Shown: positions 1 to 4,905 of the stretch, piece by piece
How the letters are laid out: every line of letters begins with the position of its first letter
Position numbering within the stretch: position 1 is the first letter of the stretch
Virus record (IMG/VR): IMGVR_UViG_3300042549_000157
Coordinates: 1 to 20,151 of that record
Direction: 5' to 3' (one strand)
Source of the DNA: a virus
DNA: 20,151 nucleotides
Program-made: the position numbers and the translations under genes
The notes under the pieces: generated by a model
Told to the model about the DNA's origin: nothing
What the model saw: the letters and a program-made list of their open reading frames with translations, nothing else
Database searches by the model: none

Positions 1-310
1 GAATAGCTTGGTTGTTCATAGAAGCATATTCAGCCTTAGTGAAGATGCCTTTAGCATTTCTAATGTCAAACGGGTTTAGCAGATCACGAGGCTCTTCAAC
101 CTTCTCAGCCTCAATCATGTGTGGTGCTAACGTGTACTGAGAAACCCATGACCGTCCCATCTTAATTTTTCCAATTTTTAAGTTCTTCTTGTAGCTCATC
201 TTTGTGCAACAAGCTGCAATAGATAGTCTTGGTATGCCTGTTAAGTCCTCTAGTTGATAGGATGTAAGTGGGCCGTTTTGTAATGCTCTGATAACTGCTT
301 CTTGTGTCAT
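1..310 (-). CDS. Winged-helix DNA-binding protein, partial (runs off left edge)
   Basis: Reading the reverse complement from ATG at 310 gives an uninterrupted frame of 103 codons to the window edge, so the C-terminus is missing. It begins MTQEAVIRALQNGPLTSYQL. Residues about 4-60 have the layout of a winged helix-turn-helix: helix, 'GPLTSYQLEDLTGI', a recognition helix near 'RLSIAACCTKM', and a basic strand pair 'KKNLKIGKIKMGRSWVSQY'. A GGAG motif lies 11 bases upstream. Its start overlaps the stop of the 59-aa gene in an ATGA arrangement, so the two are probably translationally coupled. Reading away from the early operon across the control region, it could be a phage regulator; that role is inferred from fold and position. 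No named family is assigned. Confidence 0.72.
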   Translation of the reverse strand, partial: MTQEAVIRALQNGPLTSYQLEDLTGIPRLSIAACCTKMSYKKNLKIGKIKMGRSWVSQYTLAPHMIEAEKVEEPRDLLNPFDIRNAKGIFTKAEYASMNNQAI

Positions 311-486
311 TTGTAAAGGTTCTCCAGGTTGATTGTTCGGTTTAGATGGAGTTCTAGTGTTCTGGCAAGCAAAGCTGTTACAGCCGCATCAAAGTCCTCT
401 GGTTCGGTTGTGTAAGCATCTGCCATTGTTTGAGAGTACCCAAGCAAGGCTTCAGCGCATCTTTTTTCAAGTATTTCTATGTGCAT
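307..486 (-). CDS. Small hypothetical protein (59 aa), upstream of winged-helix gene
   Basis: This 59-codon frame begins MHIEILEKRCAEALLGYSQT and ends NLENLYK. It is mostly helical in appearance and mildly acidic, with no membrane segment or recognisable motif. Its stop TGA overlaps the ATG of the winged-helix gene (ATGA, 4 bases), which is the main support for it being real, since phage operons commonly couple genes this way. The ribosome site is weak: upstream of ATG 486 I see only a pyrimidine-rich stretch, so translation might start at the internal ATG (residue 21). Function unknown. It is the first gene leftward of the divergent control region and would be transcribed from there. Confidence 0.55.
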   Translation of the reverse strand: MHIEILEKRCAEALLGYSQTMADAYTTEPEDFDAAVTALLARTLELHLNRTINLENLYK

Positions 487-756
487 AAGAGGAAAGAAGG
501 AGTGGAAGGGCTATTAGTTAATAGGACAAGTCTTTTTAGATTAGCATAGAAAAAAAGTTGCGTAAATTAGGGAAAACCCCTATGTAAATTCAGGAATCTG
601 TGTGGCACATTAGTGGTGTTGGTCAGTGTTCATGCGAAGTCCATCGTGTAAAAAAGTTGCAATGCCATCGAAACTTGTGACCAACGATATCCATTGGAGA
701 TCATGCAGGGACGAATTGCAAAAACGGACACTTTTAACAAACCTAAAGGAGTGAAT
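487..756. promoter_or_regulatory. Divergent intergenic control region
   Basis: These 270 bases hold no convincing gene and separate leftward genes (start 486) from the rightward early operon (start 757). They contain an 11-base direct repeat, aaaaaagttgc, at 551-561 and 650-660, and a perfect 5-bp inverted repeat, TAGGG-aaaac-CCCTA, at 568-582. AT-rich tracts surround both. The layout fits a divergent promoter/operator region controlling early transcription in both directions. The repeats are seen directly; operator function is inference. An ATG at 694 is in frame with the first early gene but lacks a properly spaced ribosome site. Confidence 0.5.
558..586 (+). promoter_or_regulatory. Candidate sigma70-type promoter for early operon
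   Basis: A TTGCGT box (558-563) and a TATGTA box (581-586) are separated by exactly 17 bases, upstream of the rightward early genes. Both boxes match the consensus only partly (TTGaca, TATaat). The 5-bp inverted repeat TAGGG/CCCTA (568-582) lies in the spacer and touches the -10 box, so a protein bound there could block the promoter. On the other strand the same AT-rich stretch offers a weak TTTACG-17-TAATCT pairing that could serve the leftward genes. Confidence 0.3.
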
Positions 757-1032
757 ATGAATGAATTAGATTTTCCCAAAAATGAACAAGCGTTTCCTGA
801 TGAATTTAATGACGGCATGACCTTGCGTGATTACTTTGCGGCTAGGGCTTTGCCAGTTTGTTATAAATTTTGGATGCACGATTATTACCATCCAGATTGT
901 TTGGGTGCTCAAGAAATAGCAAAAGAAGTTAGATCAGATTTTGACGCATCCATGATGAGTCTAATTGCTGATTACTCATACGAGATGGCAGATGCCATGC
1001 TGAAAGCAAGAGAATCAACTAAAGAGGAGTAA
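757..1032 (+). CDS. Conserved phage hypothetical protein (91 aa), first early gene
   Basis: The start is ATG 757 because AAAGGAGTGA, a near-perfect Shine-Dalgarno site, lies just upstream; the in-frame ATG 63 bases earlier (694) has none with good spacing. The protein begins MNELDFPKNEQAFPDEFNDG, then 'MTLRDYFAARALP', a motif I recognise from many small early phage proteins. It ends in a helical 'SYEMADAMLKARES' segment typical of the same group. No catalytic motif, membrane segment or signal peptide. Function unknown. It leads the rightward operon, and its stop is two bases before the next ATG (1035), with GAGGAG inside its own last codons serving the next gene. Confidence 0.85.
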   Translation: MNELDFPKNEQAFPDEFNDGMTLRDYFAARALPVCYKFWMHDYYHPDCLGAQEIAKEVRSDFDASMMSLIADYSYEMADAMLKARESTKEE

Positions 1033-1034
1033 AT

Positions 1035-1235
1035 ATGCCGATTCTTAATGGAAAAAAGGTTGTAGACCTAGAAGTAGATGGAGTGGTTAGCGGAGATTAC
1101 CCAGATTTCTGTGATGCCTACTTTTCAAGTGGATGCTATGAAGATGGAACACCACTAACAGAAGATGAGTTAAACAAGCTCACCGATCTGGCTGGTGATG
1201 TTCTGTGGACAATGGCTTACGAAAGTTTCCATTGA
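1035..1235 (+). CDS. Conserved phage hypothetical protein (66 aa)
   Basis: This small acidic protein has the core 'DYPDFCDAYFSSGCYEDGTP' followed by 'LTEDELNKL', a pattern I recognise from short uncharacterised phage proteins (DYPDFCDAY, then a Gly-Thr, then an LT-x-x-EL helix). Two cysteines sit in the core but there is no zinc-ribbon spacing. The ATG is preceded by GAGGAG at 1024-1029, within the end of the previous gene. Its stop TGA (1233-1235) overlaps the probable TTG start of the next gene. Function unknown; probably an early host-takeover or accessory protein judging by position only. Confidence 0.8.
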   Translation: MPILNGKKVVDLEVDGVVSGDYPDFCDAYFSSGCYEDGTPLTEDELNKLTDLAGDVLWTMAYESFH

Positions 1236-1420
1236 AAACACTATTCCAAACCTATGTGTCAGAGTTCTCAGACATACACTACTGCCCTTATTGCTTGACA
1301 ATCAAAGGGGATAAAATAGTTTGCTGCCAAGAAGCAGACTTTATCGAGTTCAAGGATTTATATCTTGAACAACAAAAAGAGATTATTCAACAAGAGTTAA
1401 ACGAAAATCAAAGGAGTTAA
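1232..1420 (+). CDS. Small Cys-containing hypothetical protein (62 aa), TTG start
   Basis: The frame is open between the preceding gene and the Sak3 gene. I prefer TTG at 1232, which overlaps the upstream TGA (TTGA) and has GAAAG six bases before it; an in-frame GTG at 1205 would overlap the upstream gene by 31 bases and has a weaker site. The protein reads KTLFQTYVSEFSDIHYCPYC then a CC pair about 11 residues later, so four cysteines could bind one metal as a minimal zinc ribbon; this is inferred. The C-terminal third is a charged Gln/Glu helix. Function unknown. It ends one base before the next ATG (1422), whose AAAGGAG lies inside this gene's end. Confidence 0.62.
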   Translation: MKTLFQTYVSEFSDIHYCPYCLTIKGDKIVCCQEADFIEFKDLYLEQQKEIIQQELNENQRS

Positions 1421-1421
1421 T

Positions 1422-2030
1422 ATGTCAATAGAAATGTTACTTAAAAAAGATGTCAATTCTCACACAGAGAAGAAAAACAACCTGACCTACCTATCATGGG
1501 CTTGGGCATGGGCAGAGGCTCTCAAGGCTGATCCTACCGCTACCTACAAGGTAGAGATGTTTGGCGACAAGTGTTTCATGGACATAAACGGCACAGCAAT
1601 GGTGTTCGTTACGGCTACCATGTTTGGCAAACCAATGACCTGTCAATTGCCCGTCATGGACTACAGAAACAAGGCCATTCCTACTCCCGATGCTTTTGCA
1701 GTCAACACAGCCATCATGCGTTGTATGACCAAAGCCCTGGCACTACATGGACTCGGGCTATACATTTTTGCGGGTGAAGACTTGCCTGAAGAGGGCAGAT
1801 CAGTAGTGATTACACCTACTCAAGGCGCAATGGATAATATTCCTCAAGAGGAATTACAGTACTTGCAAGAGATGGCAATGGAATTGATTGCTATGTGTGA
1901 GCAAGGTGACCCCAAGGCAGCTTGGGATAAGTTGGAAGGAGAGAACTTAGATAGCGAACAAAAGATCGCCTTGTGGACTCTCCTACCTAGTAAAGTGCGT
2001 GCAGCGTTAAAGAAAGCGAAGGAAATGTGA
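1422..2030 (+). CDS. Sak3-type (DUF1071) single-strand annealing protein
   Basis: The protein is recognisable as the DUF1071/Sak3 group of phage single-strand annealing recombinases. Diagnostic stretches are 'LTYLSWAWAWAEALK' (residues 21-35), 'TYKVEMF' (41-47), 'GTAMVFV' (57-63), 'CQLPVMDYRNKAI' (74-86) and 'MRCMTKALALHGLGLYIFAG' (99-118). Family knowledge: these proteins anneal complementary DNA strands during phage recombination and repair. Residues from about 130 to 202 form a variable charged helical tail, as in relatives. The length of 202 aa is normal. ATG 1422 has AAAGGAG at ideal spacing. A small SSB-like gene follows with a one-base overlap, which fits joint action on single-stranded DNA. 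No partner exonuclease is visible in the window. Confidence 0.9.
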   Translation: MSIEMLLKKDVNSHTEKKNNLTYLSWAWAWAEALKADPTATYKVEMFGDKCFMDINGTAMVFVTATMFGKPMTCQLPVMDYRNKAIPTPDAFAVNTAIMRCMTKALALHGLGLYIFAGEDLPEEGRSVVITPTQGAMDNIPQEELQYLQEMAMELIAMCEQGDPKAAWDKLEGENLDSEQKIALWTLLPSKVRAALKKAKEM

Positions 2031-2269
2031 TGGAAAAGAAGGATAACTCAGGCGTTTTGTTCAAAAACGACAAAAAAGAATCAGAGAAACATCCTGATTA
2101 CAAAGGAAATATCACAGTGGGTGGTCAGGATTACTGGCTATCTGCATGGATTAAAGAGGGAAAGAGTGGCAAGTTCATGGGTCTAGCAGTATCACCCAAA
2201 GAAGACTATCAGCCTAAACAAGCCCCTAAAAAGTCCAACTTTGATGACTTGGATTCACTTCCCTTTTAA
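2030..2269 (+). CDS. Small protein with SSB-like acidic C-terminal tail (79 aa)
   Basis: The start is ATG 2030, sharing one base with the stop of the Sak3 gene (TGATG) and preceded by GAAGGA; the frame also has GTG at 2027. The protein begins MEKKDNSGVLFKNDKKESEK, then 'YKGNITVGGQDYWLSAWIKE' and 'GKFMGLAVSP', a beta-rich core common in small phage proteins beside recombination genes. It ends 'DDLDSLPF', which resembles the acidic -DDxxPF tail by which bacterial SSB recruits partners. This suggests it binds single-stranded DNA or contacts replication proteins, but the core is shorter than a standard OB fold (about 100 aa), so the role is inferred. Confidence 0.82.
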   Translation: MEKKDNSGVLFKNDKKESEKHPDYKGNITVGGQDYWLSAWIKEGKSGKFMGLAVSPKEDYQPKQAPKKSNFDDLDSLPF

Positions 2270-2357
2270 GTTAATATAACCACGGGGTGAAAGCTGTTTT
2301 TACTTTTTTGAAAGCTAGTAGGCGAACAGTCGTAGCCCCACCCAATAGGAGTTAATA
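2270..2357 (+). other. Intergenic gap within early operon
   Basis: This 88-base gap is the largest inside the core of the early operon. It contains a direct repeat of tgaaagct (about 2287-2294 and 2311-2318) flanking a T-rich tract, and GGGG and CCCC runs too weakly paired to call a terminator. AGGAG just before 2358 is the ribosome site of the next gene. A secondary promoter or processing site is possible, but I cannot support one. Confidence 0.3.
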
Positions 2358-2666
2358 ATGGATTACAAAAAGTATTTTGACAGAGTGTTTCCTGACTTTC
2401 CACGAGTTAGGACTACAGACCCACTCACTTCATTTGAAGCAGCAGAGGCAATCAAGCTAGTAGTCAACAAACACTATGACATCATTCTGGAGTGTTTACA
2501 GACCTATGGTGCGCTTGGGAAGGATGGAATAGCATCACTGACCAAACTAGAGAGCAATCAAGTTGCAAGACGTTTAAACGAGATGCAGAAGATTGGTCTT
2601 ATCCATCTTACTGGTAAGACAGTTAAGTCCAACTCAGGACGCAATGAAAGGGAGTGGTCAGCATGA
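2358..2666 (+). CDS. Winged-helix DNA-binding protein (102 aa)
   Basis: Residues 19-34 read 'TTDPLTSFEAAEAIKL', a leader typical of a phage family of the form R-x-(S/T)DP-x-TS-x-(E/A)AA. Residues 38-90 form a winged helix: 'YDIILECLQTYGALGKDGIA' (helices 1 and 2), 'SNQVARRLNEMQKIGLI' (recognition helix) and 'HLTGKTVKSNSGRNEREW' (wing). Known relatives are small DNA-binding proteins in phage early or replication regions; their targets are mostly unknown. The ATG has AGGAG upstream at good spacing after an 88-base gap. The stop overlaps the next gene's ATG (ATGA). It may regulate early genes or assist replication; I cannot tell which. Confidence 0.8.
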   Translation: MDYKKYFDRVFPDFPRVRTTDPLTSFEAAEAIKLVVNKHYDIILECLQTYGALGKDGIASLTKLESNQVARRLNEMQKIGLIHLTGKTVKSNSGRNEREWSA

Positions 2667-2848
2667 TTGAACTACCACCGCATTCCAAGATTAGCTACCC
2701 CTCAGTCCCTCTAAAAGACTTCAAATGGGAGTCAGGATCAGACGTTCAAACCCTGTGGAGAAAGCATGGTTGGATTCCACCCTCAGAGAGTATGACCCCA
2801 CCACCACCTCCTGAGAGGGTAGAAGTTCCTTTAAGGAGAGTGAGATGA
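2663..2848 (+). CDS. Proline-rich phage hypothetical protein (61 aa)
   Basis: The start is ATG 2663 (ATGA overlap with the previous stop, AAGGGAG upstream); a GTG three codons earlier is in frame but badly placed. The core 'SDVQTLWRKHGWIPPSE' matches a pattern I recognise in small phage proteins (DVQ-x-x-W-(R/K)-x-x-GW-x-PP). A run of five prolines precedes the basic end 'PLRRVR'. Without a membrane segment or catalytic motif it is probably a small soluble binding protein. Function unknown. It is coupled on both sides by ATGA overlaps, so it is made with the winged-helix protein and the following 83-aa protein. Confidence 0.72.
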   Translation: MIELPPHSKISYPSVPLKDFKWESGSDVQTLWRKHGWIPPSESMTPPPPPERVEVPLRRVR

Positions 2849-3096
2849 AAACAGATGACGATGATGAGTTTGACCGCATTGAGCGTGAAAACAAAATGAA
2901 AGGGCAGCCTTATCACTTTCCCCCACAAAGCACATGGGTAGGGCTGACGGATGAGGAGTTAATTGAGGCAATGAAATACTGGTCTGATGATTCGAATTCT
3001 TCTTACGGTGGTGCTTATGCGGCTGAAGGCGAATATTTTGATGTTGAAGAATCGTGGCGTTACATAGAAGCCAAACTAAAAGAGAAGAACACATAA
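2845..3096 (+). CDS. Acidic phage hypothetical protein (83 aa)
   Basis: ATG 2845 overlaps the upstream stop (ATGA) and is preceded by AGGAGAG. The N-terminus is strongly acidic (MKTDDDDEFDRIERENKMKG), the middle has 'GLTDEELIEAMKYW', and the C-terminus ends in 'YIEAKLKEKN'. A terminal 'xxIEAKLKEKN' helix after an LTDEE segment is common in uncharacterised phage early proteins, so I consider it a true gene of that group. No function is known to me. It closes the tightly overlapping part of the early operon; a 58-base gap with two small hairpins follows. Confidence 0.75.
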   Translation: MKTDDDDEFDRIERENKMKGQPYHFPPQSTWVGLTDEELIEAMKYWSDDSNSSYGGAYAAEGEYFDVEESWRYIEAKLKEKNT

Positions 3097-3154
3097 CTGA
3101 CACATACCAAATTTAGTATGTCATTGCAACAATTCGTTGCGCAAGGAGAAAATA
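3097..3154 (+). promoter_or_regulatory. Two short inverted repeats in leader of last early gene
   Basis: The gap holds ACATAC/GTATGT (3102-3107 with 3116-3121, 8-base loop) and GCAAC/GTTGC (3126-3130 with 3136-3140, 5-base loop). The second hairpin ends three bases before AAGGAG (3144-3149), close enough to affect translation of the gene at 3155. Neither has a following T tract, so they are not simple terminators. They could be an operator or an RNA control structure; the repeats are seen, the role is inferred. Confidence 0.35.
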
Positions 3155-3367
3155 ATGAAATTTGAAATGGAAATTGGCTACATTCAAAATGAGAAAATTA
3201 CAGTTGAGACATGGGATTTTGACAAAATCGAAATCATCAAAGACTTTATTGCTTTTCAAGAAGACCACGGTTGGGCAGTTGAATATGAAGCAATTGACGA
3301 TCTTGATGAAGAAACTGAAGAAGAAGAAATCGCACCTTTCGCTTTAGATTCCAAAGAAGAACTTTAA
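3155..3367 (+). CDS. Highly acidic hypothetical protein (70 aa), last early gene
   Basis: The start is ATG 3155 with AAGGAG at good spacing; an in-frame TTG at 3137 is less likely because it lies upstream of that ribosome site. Of 70 residues I count 24 Asp/Glu against 5 Lys and no Arg, with an almost continuous acidic stretch 'DDLDEETEEEEIAPFALDSK' near the end. The N-terminal half alternates charged and hydrophobic residues as in a small beta-alpha fold. No known domain is recognised. The extreme negative charge resembles DNA-mimic anti-defence proteins, but that is only an analogy. It ends 9 bases from the end of the converging late-strand gene. Confidence 0.72.
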   Translation: MKFEMEIGYIQNEKITVETWDFDKIEIIKDFIAFQEDHGWAVEYEAIDDLDEETEEEEIAPFALDSKEEL

Positions 3368-3376
3368 CCCATAGGT

Positions 3377-3520
3377 TTACTTTGCCAACAGATAAAGCCC
3401 CACATTGCTAAAGGCGTACCCTGCGTACACGATAGCCATGTAGGGGTTTTCTTTGTAGAGCTGCTCACCAGCAATATAGGCGTAGATTGCCCCCGTCAAA
3501 ATGATTAGCCATGCACTCAA
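3377..3520 (-). CDS. Small two-helix membrane protein (47 aa), TTG start
   Basis: Reading the reverse complement from TTG 3520 gives 47 codons to a TAA at 3377-3379, beginning MSAWLIILTGAIYAYIAGEQ and ending NVGLYLLAK. Two hydrophobic segments (about 3-18 and 28-46) are separated by a polar 'GEQLYKENP' turn, giving a hairpin inner-membrane protein. I recall similar short phage proteins with an 'MAIVYAGYAFSNVGL' segment. The TTG overlaps the stop of the metallophosphoesterase gene (TTGA) with AGGTG a few bases before it. It is the last late gene, converging on the early operon with a 9-base gap. It could take part in lysis or superinfection control; no direct evidence. Confidence 0.7.
   Translation of the reverse strand: MSAWLIILTGAIYAYIAGEQLYKENPYMAIVYAGYAFSNVGLYLLAK
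3398..3454 (+). terminator. Possible early-operon terminator inside opposite-strand gene
   Basis: On the plus strand GCCCC-ACAT (3397-3405) can pair with ATGT-A-GGGG (3438-3446), leaving one bulged base and a loop of about 32 bases that itself contains GTAC-cctgc-GTAC. TTTTCTTT follows. It lies about 30 bases past the last early gene, where a terminator would be expected, but the loop is long and the bases also encode the 47-aa membrane protein on the other strand, so pairing may be chance. Confidence 0.22.
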
Positions 3521-4509
3521 AATGCACCTACATCAATTACTTCGCCTCTAAACTGAACCATGTCCTCATCAAATTTATGGACGAGTTCAGGCCATAAAAG
3601 CTGACCATTGAAGAAGTTTAACACTGCAAAGCCTGATCTGTGGTTGTTAGGATTTATCTCAGCATAGTTAAACTGTGGCCCGTCAGTCTCAGCTAAAGTT
3701 CCCGTATCCACCCCGTACCGAACCCCGTTGTAGTCGCTAAAAGGGGTCACTTTAAGGCTATGTAAATGTCCAGTAATGATTGACACCCCCGCATTGACAG
3801 TATTGTTGTGAGTAGCATGAATACCACCTTTGTAACGATGCTTAACAATTACGTTATCTGTAGGCCAGACTGCCCAACAGAAGTCCCACTCAGTTATGTG
3901 GTCTGTCAGCTTAAAACCTAGAACTTCCTTAAACTGTGGTGCGTGTTGCGCTAAACGATTGCCAAACCGAATATCGTGATTGCCCCATGTAAACAGGAGC
4001 TTTACATTGTGTCTCGCTGCTTTAGCTATTTCCTCTATCTCACCCAATGCACCCTGACAAGCCTTTAACTCTTGAATAACAGAAGTCTGTGGTTGGTCAG
4101 TGACATCGTGGCGTGATATAGAAGCTCCATCGAACGCATCCCCATTACATATCACCGCCTTGGGTTTAAACTTCTCTATAGCCCATAAAAGCCCCTTAAA
4201 CGCTGTTGTTCGTTGACCAGGTATGAAGTGAGCATCTGAGAACACAATCACAGTCCCATCTAGGATGCCAAGGTCTACTTGTTTTAGCGGAGAGAAGGAT
4301 TTTGGTCTTTTAGCATCATATTTAGCACTACGAGAGTCATTTGCGCCTAATTTGACCTCATGGATATTTTCCATGCTTCGTCTGCGGTAGTTAACTGCTC
4401 TTTCAGTGATGCCTAAAATCTTTGCTATTTTTGTAACAGATCGGTGCTTGTCCCACAGTTCTATAAACTGCTCATCTGTGCAAGAATTCATGCCATTAGT
4501 TGATACCAT
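3517..4509 (-). CDS. HTH-containing calcineurin-like metallophosphoesterase (330 aa)
   Basis: Residues 12-45 form a helix-turn-helix ('FIELWDKHRSVTKIAKILGI' then 'TERAVNYRRRSM'). Residues about 84-275 are a metallophosphoesterase with the full motif set: SDAHF (91-95), GDAFDG (123-128), GNHD (176-179), HATH (231-234) and GHLH (247-250). The family cleaves phosphoesters with two bound metal ions. The intact ligands suggest an active enzyme; substrate unknown, with nucleic acid plausible given the HTH. ATG 4509 has AAGGA at good spacing and overlaps the upstream metallopeptidase gene by 14 bases. It lies at the end of the late operon after the lysis genes, and its stop overlaps the 47-aa gene's TTG. 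Similar HTH-phosphoesterase proteins occur in other phages. Confidence 0.9.
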   Translation of the reverse strand: MVSTNGMNSCTDEQFIELWDKHRSVTKIAKILGITERAVNYRRRSMENIHEVKLGANDSRSAKYDAKRPKSFSPLKQVDLGILDGTVIVFSDAHFIPGQRTTAFKGLLWAIEKFKPKAVICNGDAFDGASISRHDVTDQPQTSVIQELKACQGALGEIEEIAKAARHNVKLLFTWGNHDIRFGNRLAQHAPQFKEVLGFKLTDHITEWDFCWAVWPTDNVIVKHRYKGGIHATHNNTVNAGVSIITGHLHSLKVTPFSDYNGVRYGVDTGTLAETDGPQFNYAEINPNNHRSGFAVLNFFNGQLLWPELVHKFDEDMVQFRGEVIDVGAF

Positions 4510-4870
4510 GATAATCCTTGAACAGTAACTTTTCTAGCAAGTTGATAACCCTATGCTCTTGCATTTCAATCTCATCTTGAGATGACTTAGGGTCTTGAGC
4601 CACAGTCATTAAATCGTGCAGAAACACATGAAGTAACTCATGTAAAGCAGTCTGATCCAGAGACTCAGGTGTGATCTTCTCAGCACCAAAATCACCTAAT
4701 CTGTAAGTAGCCAACCTAGCAGAAGCATTGAACTCCACAGAAGCCATTGCTGACTTTGCAGGTTTACTTCCCTTCTCTATTCTCCAATCACCCAGACTAA
4801 GCACTTGTTGCCACTTTCTGACACTTTGTGCAAACAGTTGCGCTTGTTCTGGCGTAGGAATGTTAGGCAT
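4496..4870 (-). CDS. HExxH putative zinc metallopeptidase-like protein (124 aa)
   Basis: The protein holds a zinc-binding HELLH (residues 77-81) in 'ALHELLHVFLHDLM', with a further His (85) and a Glu-His pair (105-106) as candidate third ligands. The segment before it ('SARLATYRLGDFGAEKITPE') resembles the beta region ahead of HExxH in small phage SprT/WSS1-like proteins. At 124 aa it is a minimal catalytic core without signal peptide, so it should act in the cytoplasm. Family knowledge allows a peptidase role, but no substrate is known. AAGGTG precedes the ATG. It lies between endolysin and metallophosphoesterase and overlaps the latter by 14 bases, suggesting joint expression late in infection. 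Confidence 0.78.
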   Translation of the reverse strand: MPNIPTPEQAQLFAQSVRKWQQVLSLGDWRIEKGSKPAKSAMASVEFNASARLATYRLGDFGAEKITPESLDQTALHELLHVFLHDLMTVAQDPKSSQDEIEMQEHRVINLLEKLLFKDYHGIN

Positions 4871-4905
4871 TTCAACACCTTATACAAGATTTATGACAAT
4901 TTAAT

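Noticed and set aside
694-756. Upstream ATG extending the first early gene by 21 residues
   Set aside because: AAAGGAGTGA sits exactly before ATG 757, and the extension has no matching ribosome site with good spacing.
2270-2357. Possible tRNA or rho-independent terminator in the early gap
   Set aside because: No cloverleaf can be formed, and the GGGG/CCCC pairing is too weak and not followed by a T tract.
2746-3103. Minus-strand frames opposite the early operon
   Set aside because: They are antisense to well-supported coupled genes and give His/Leu-rich products without motifs.
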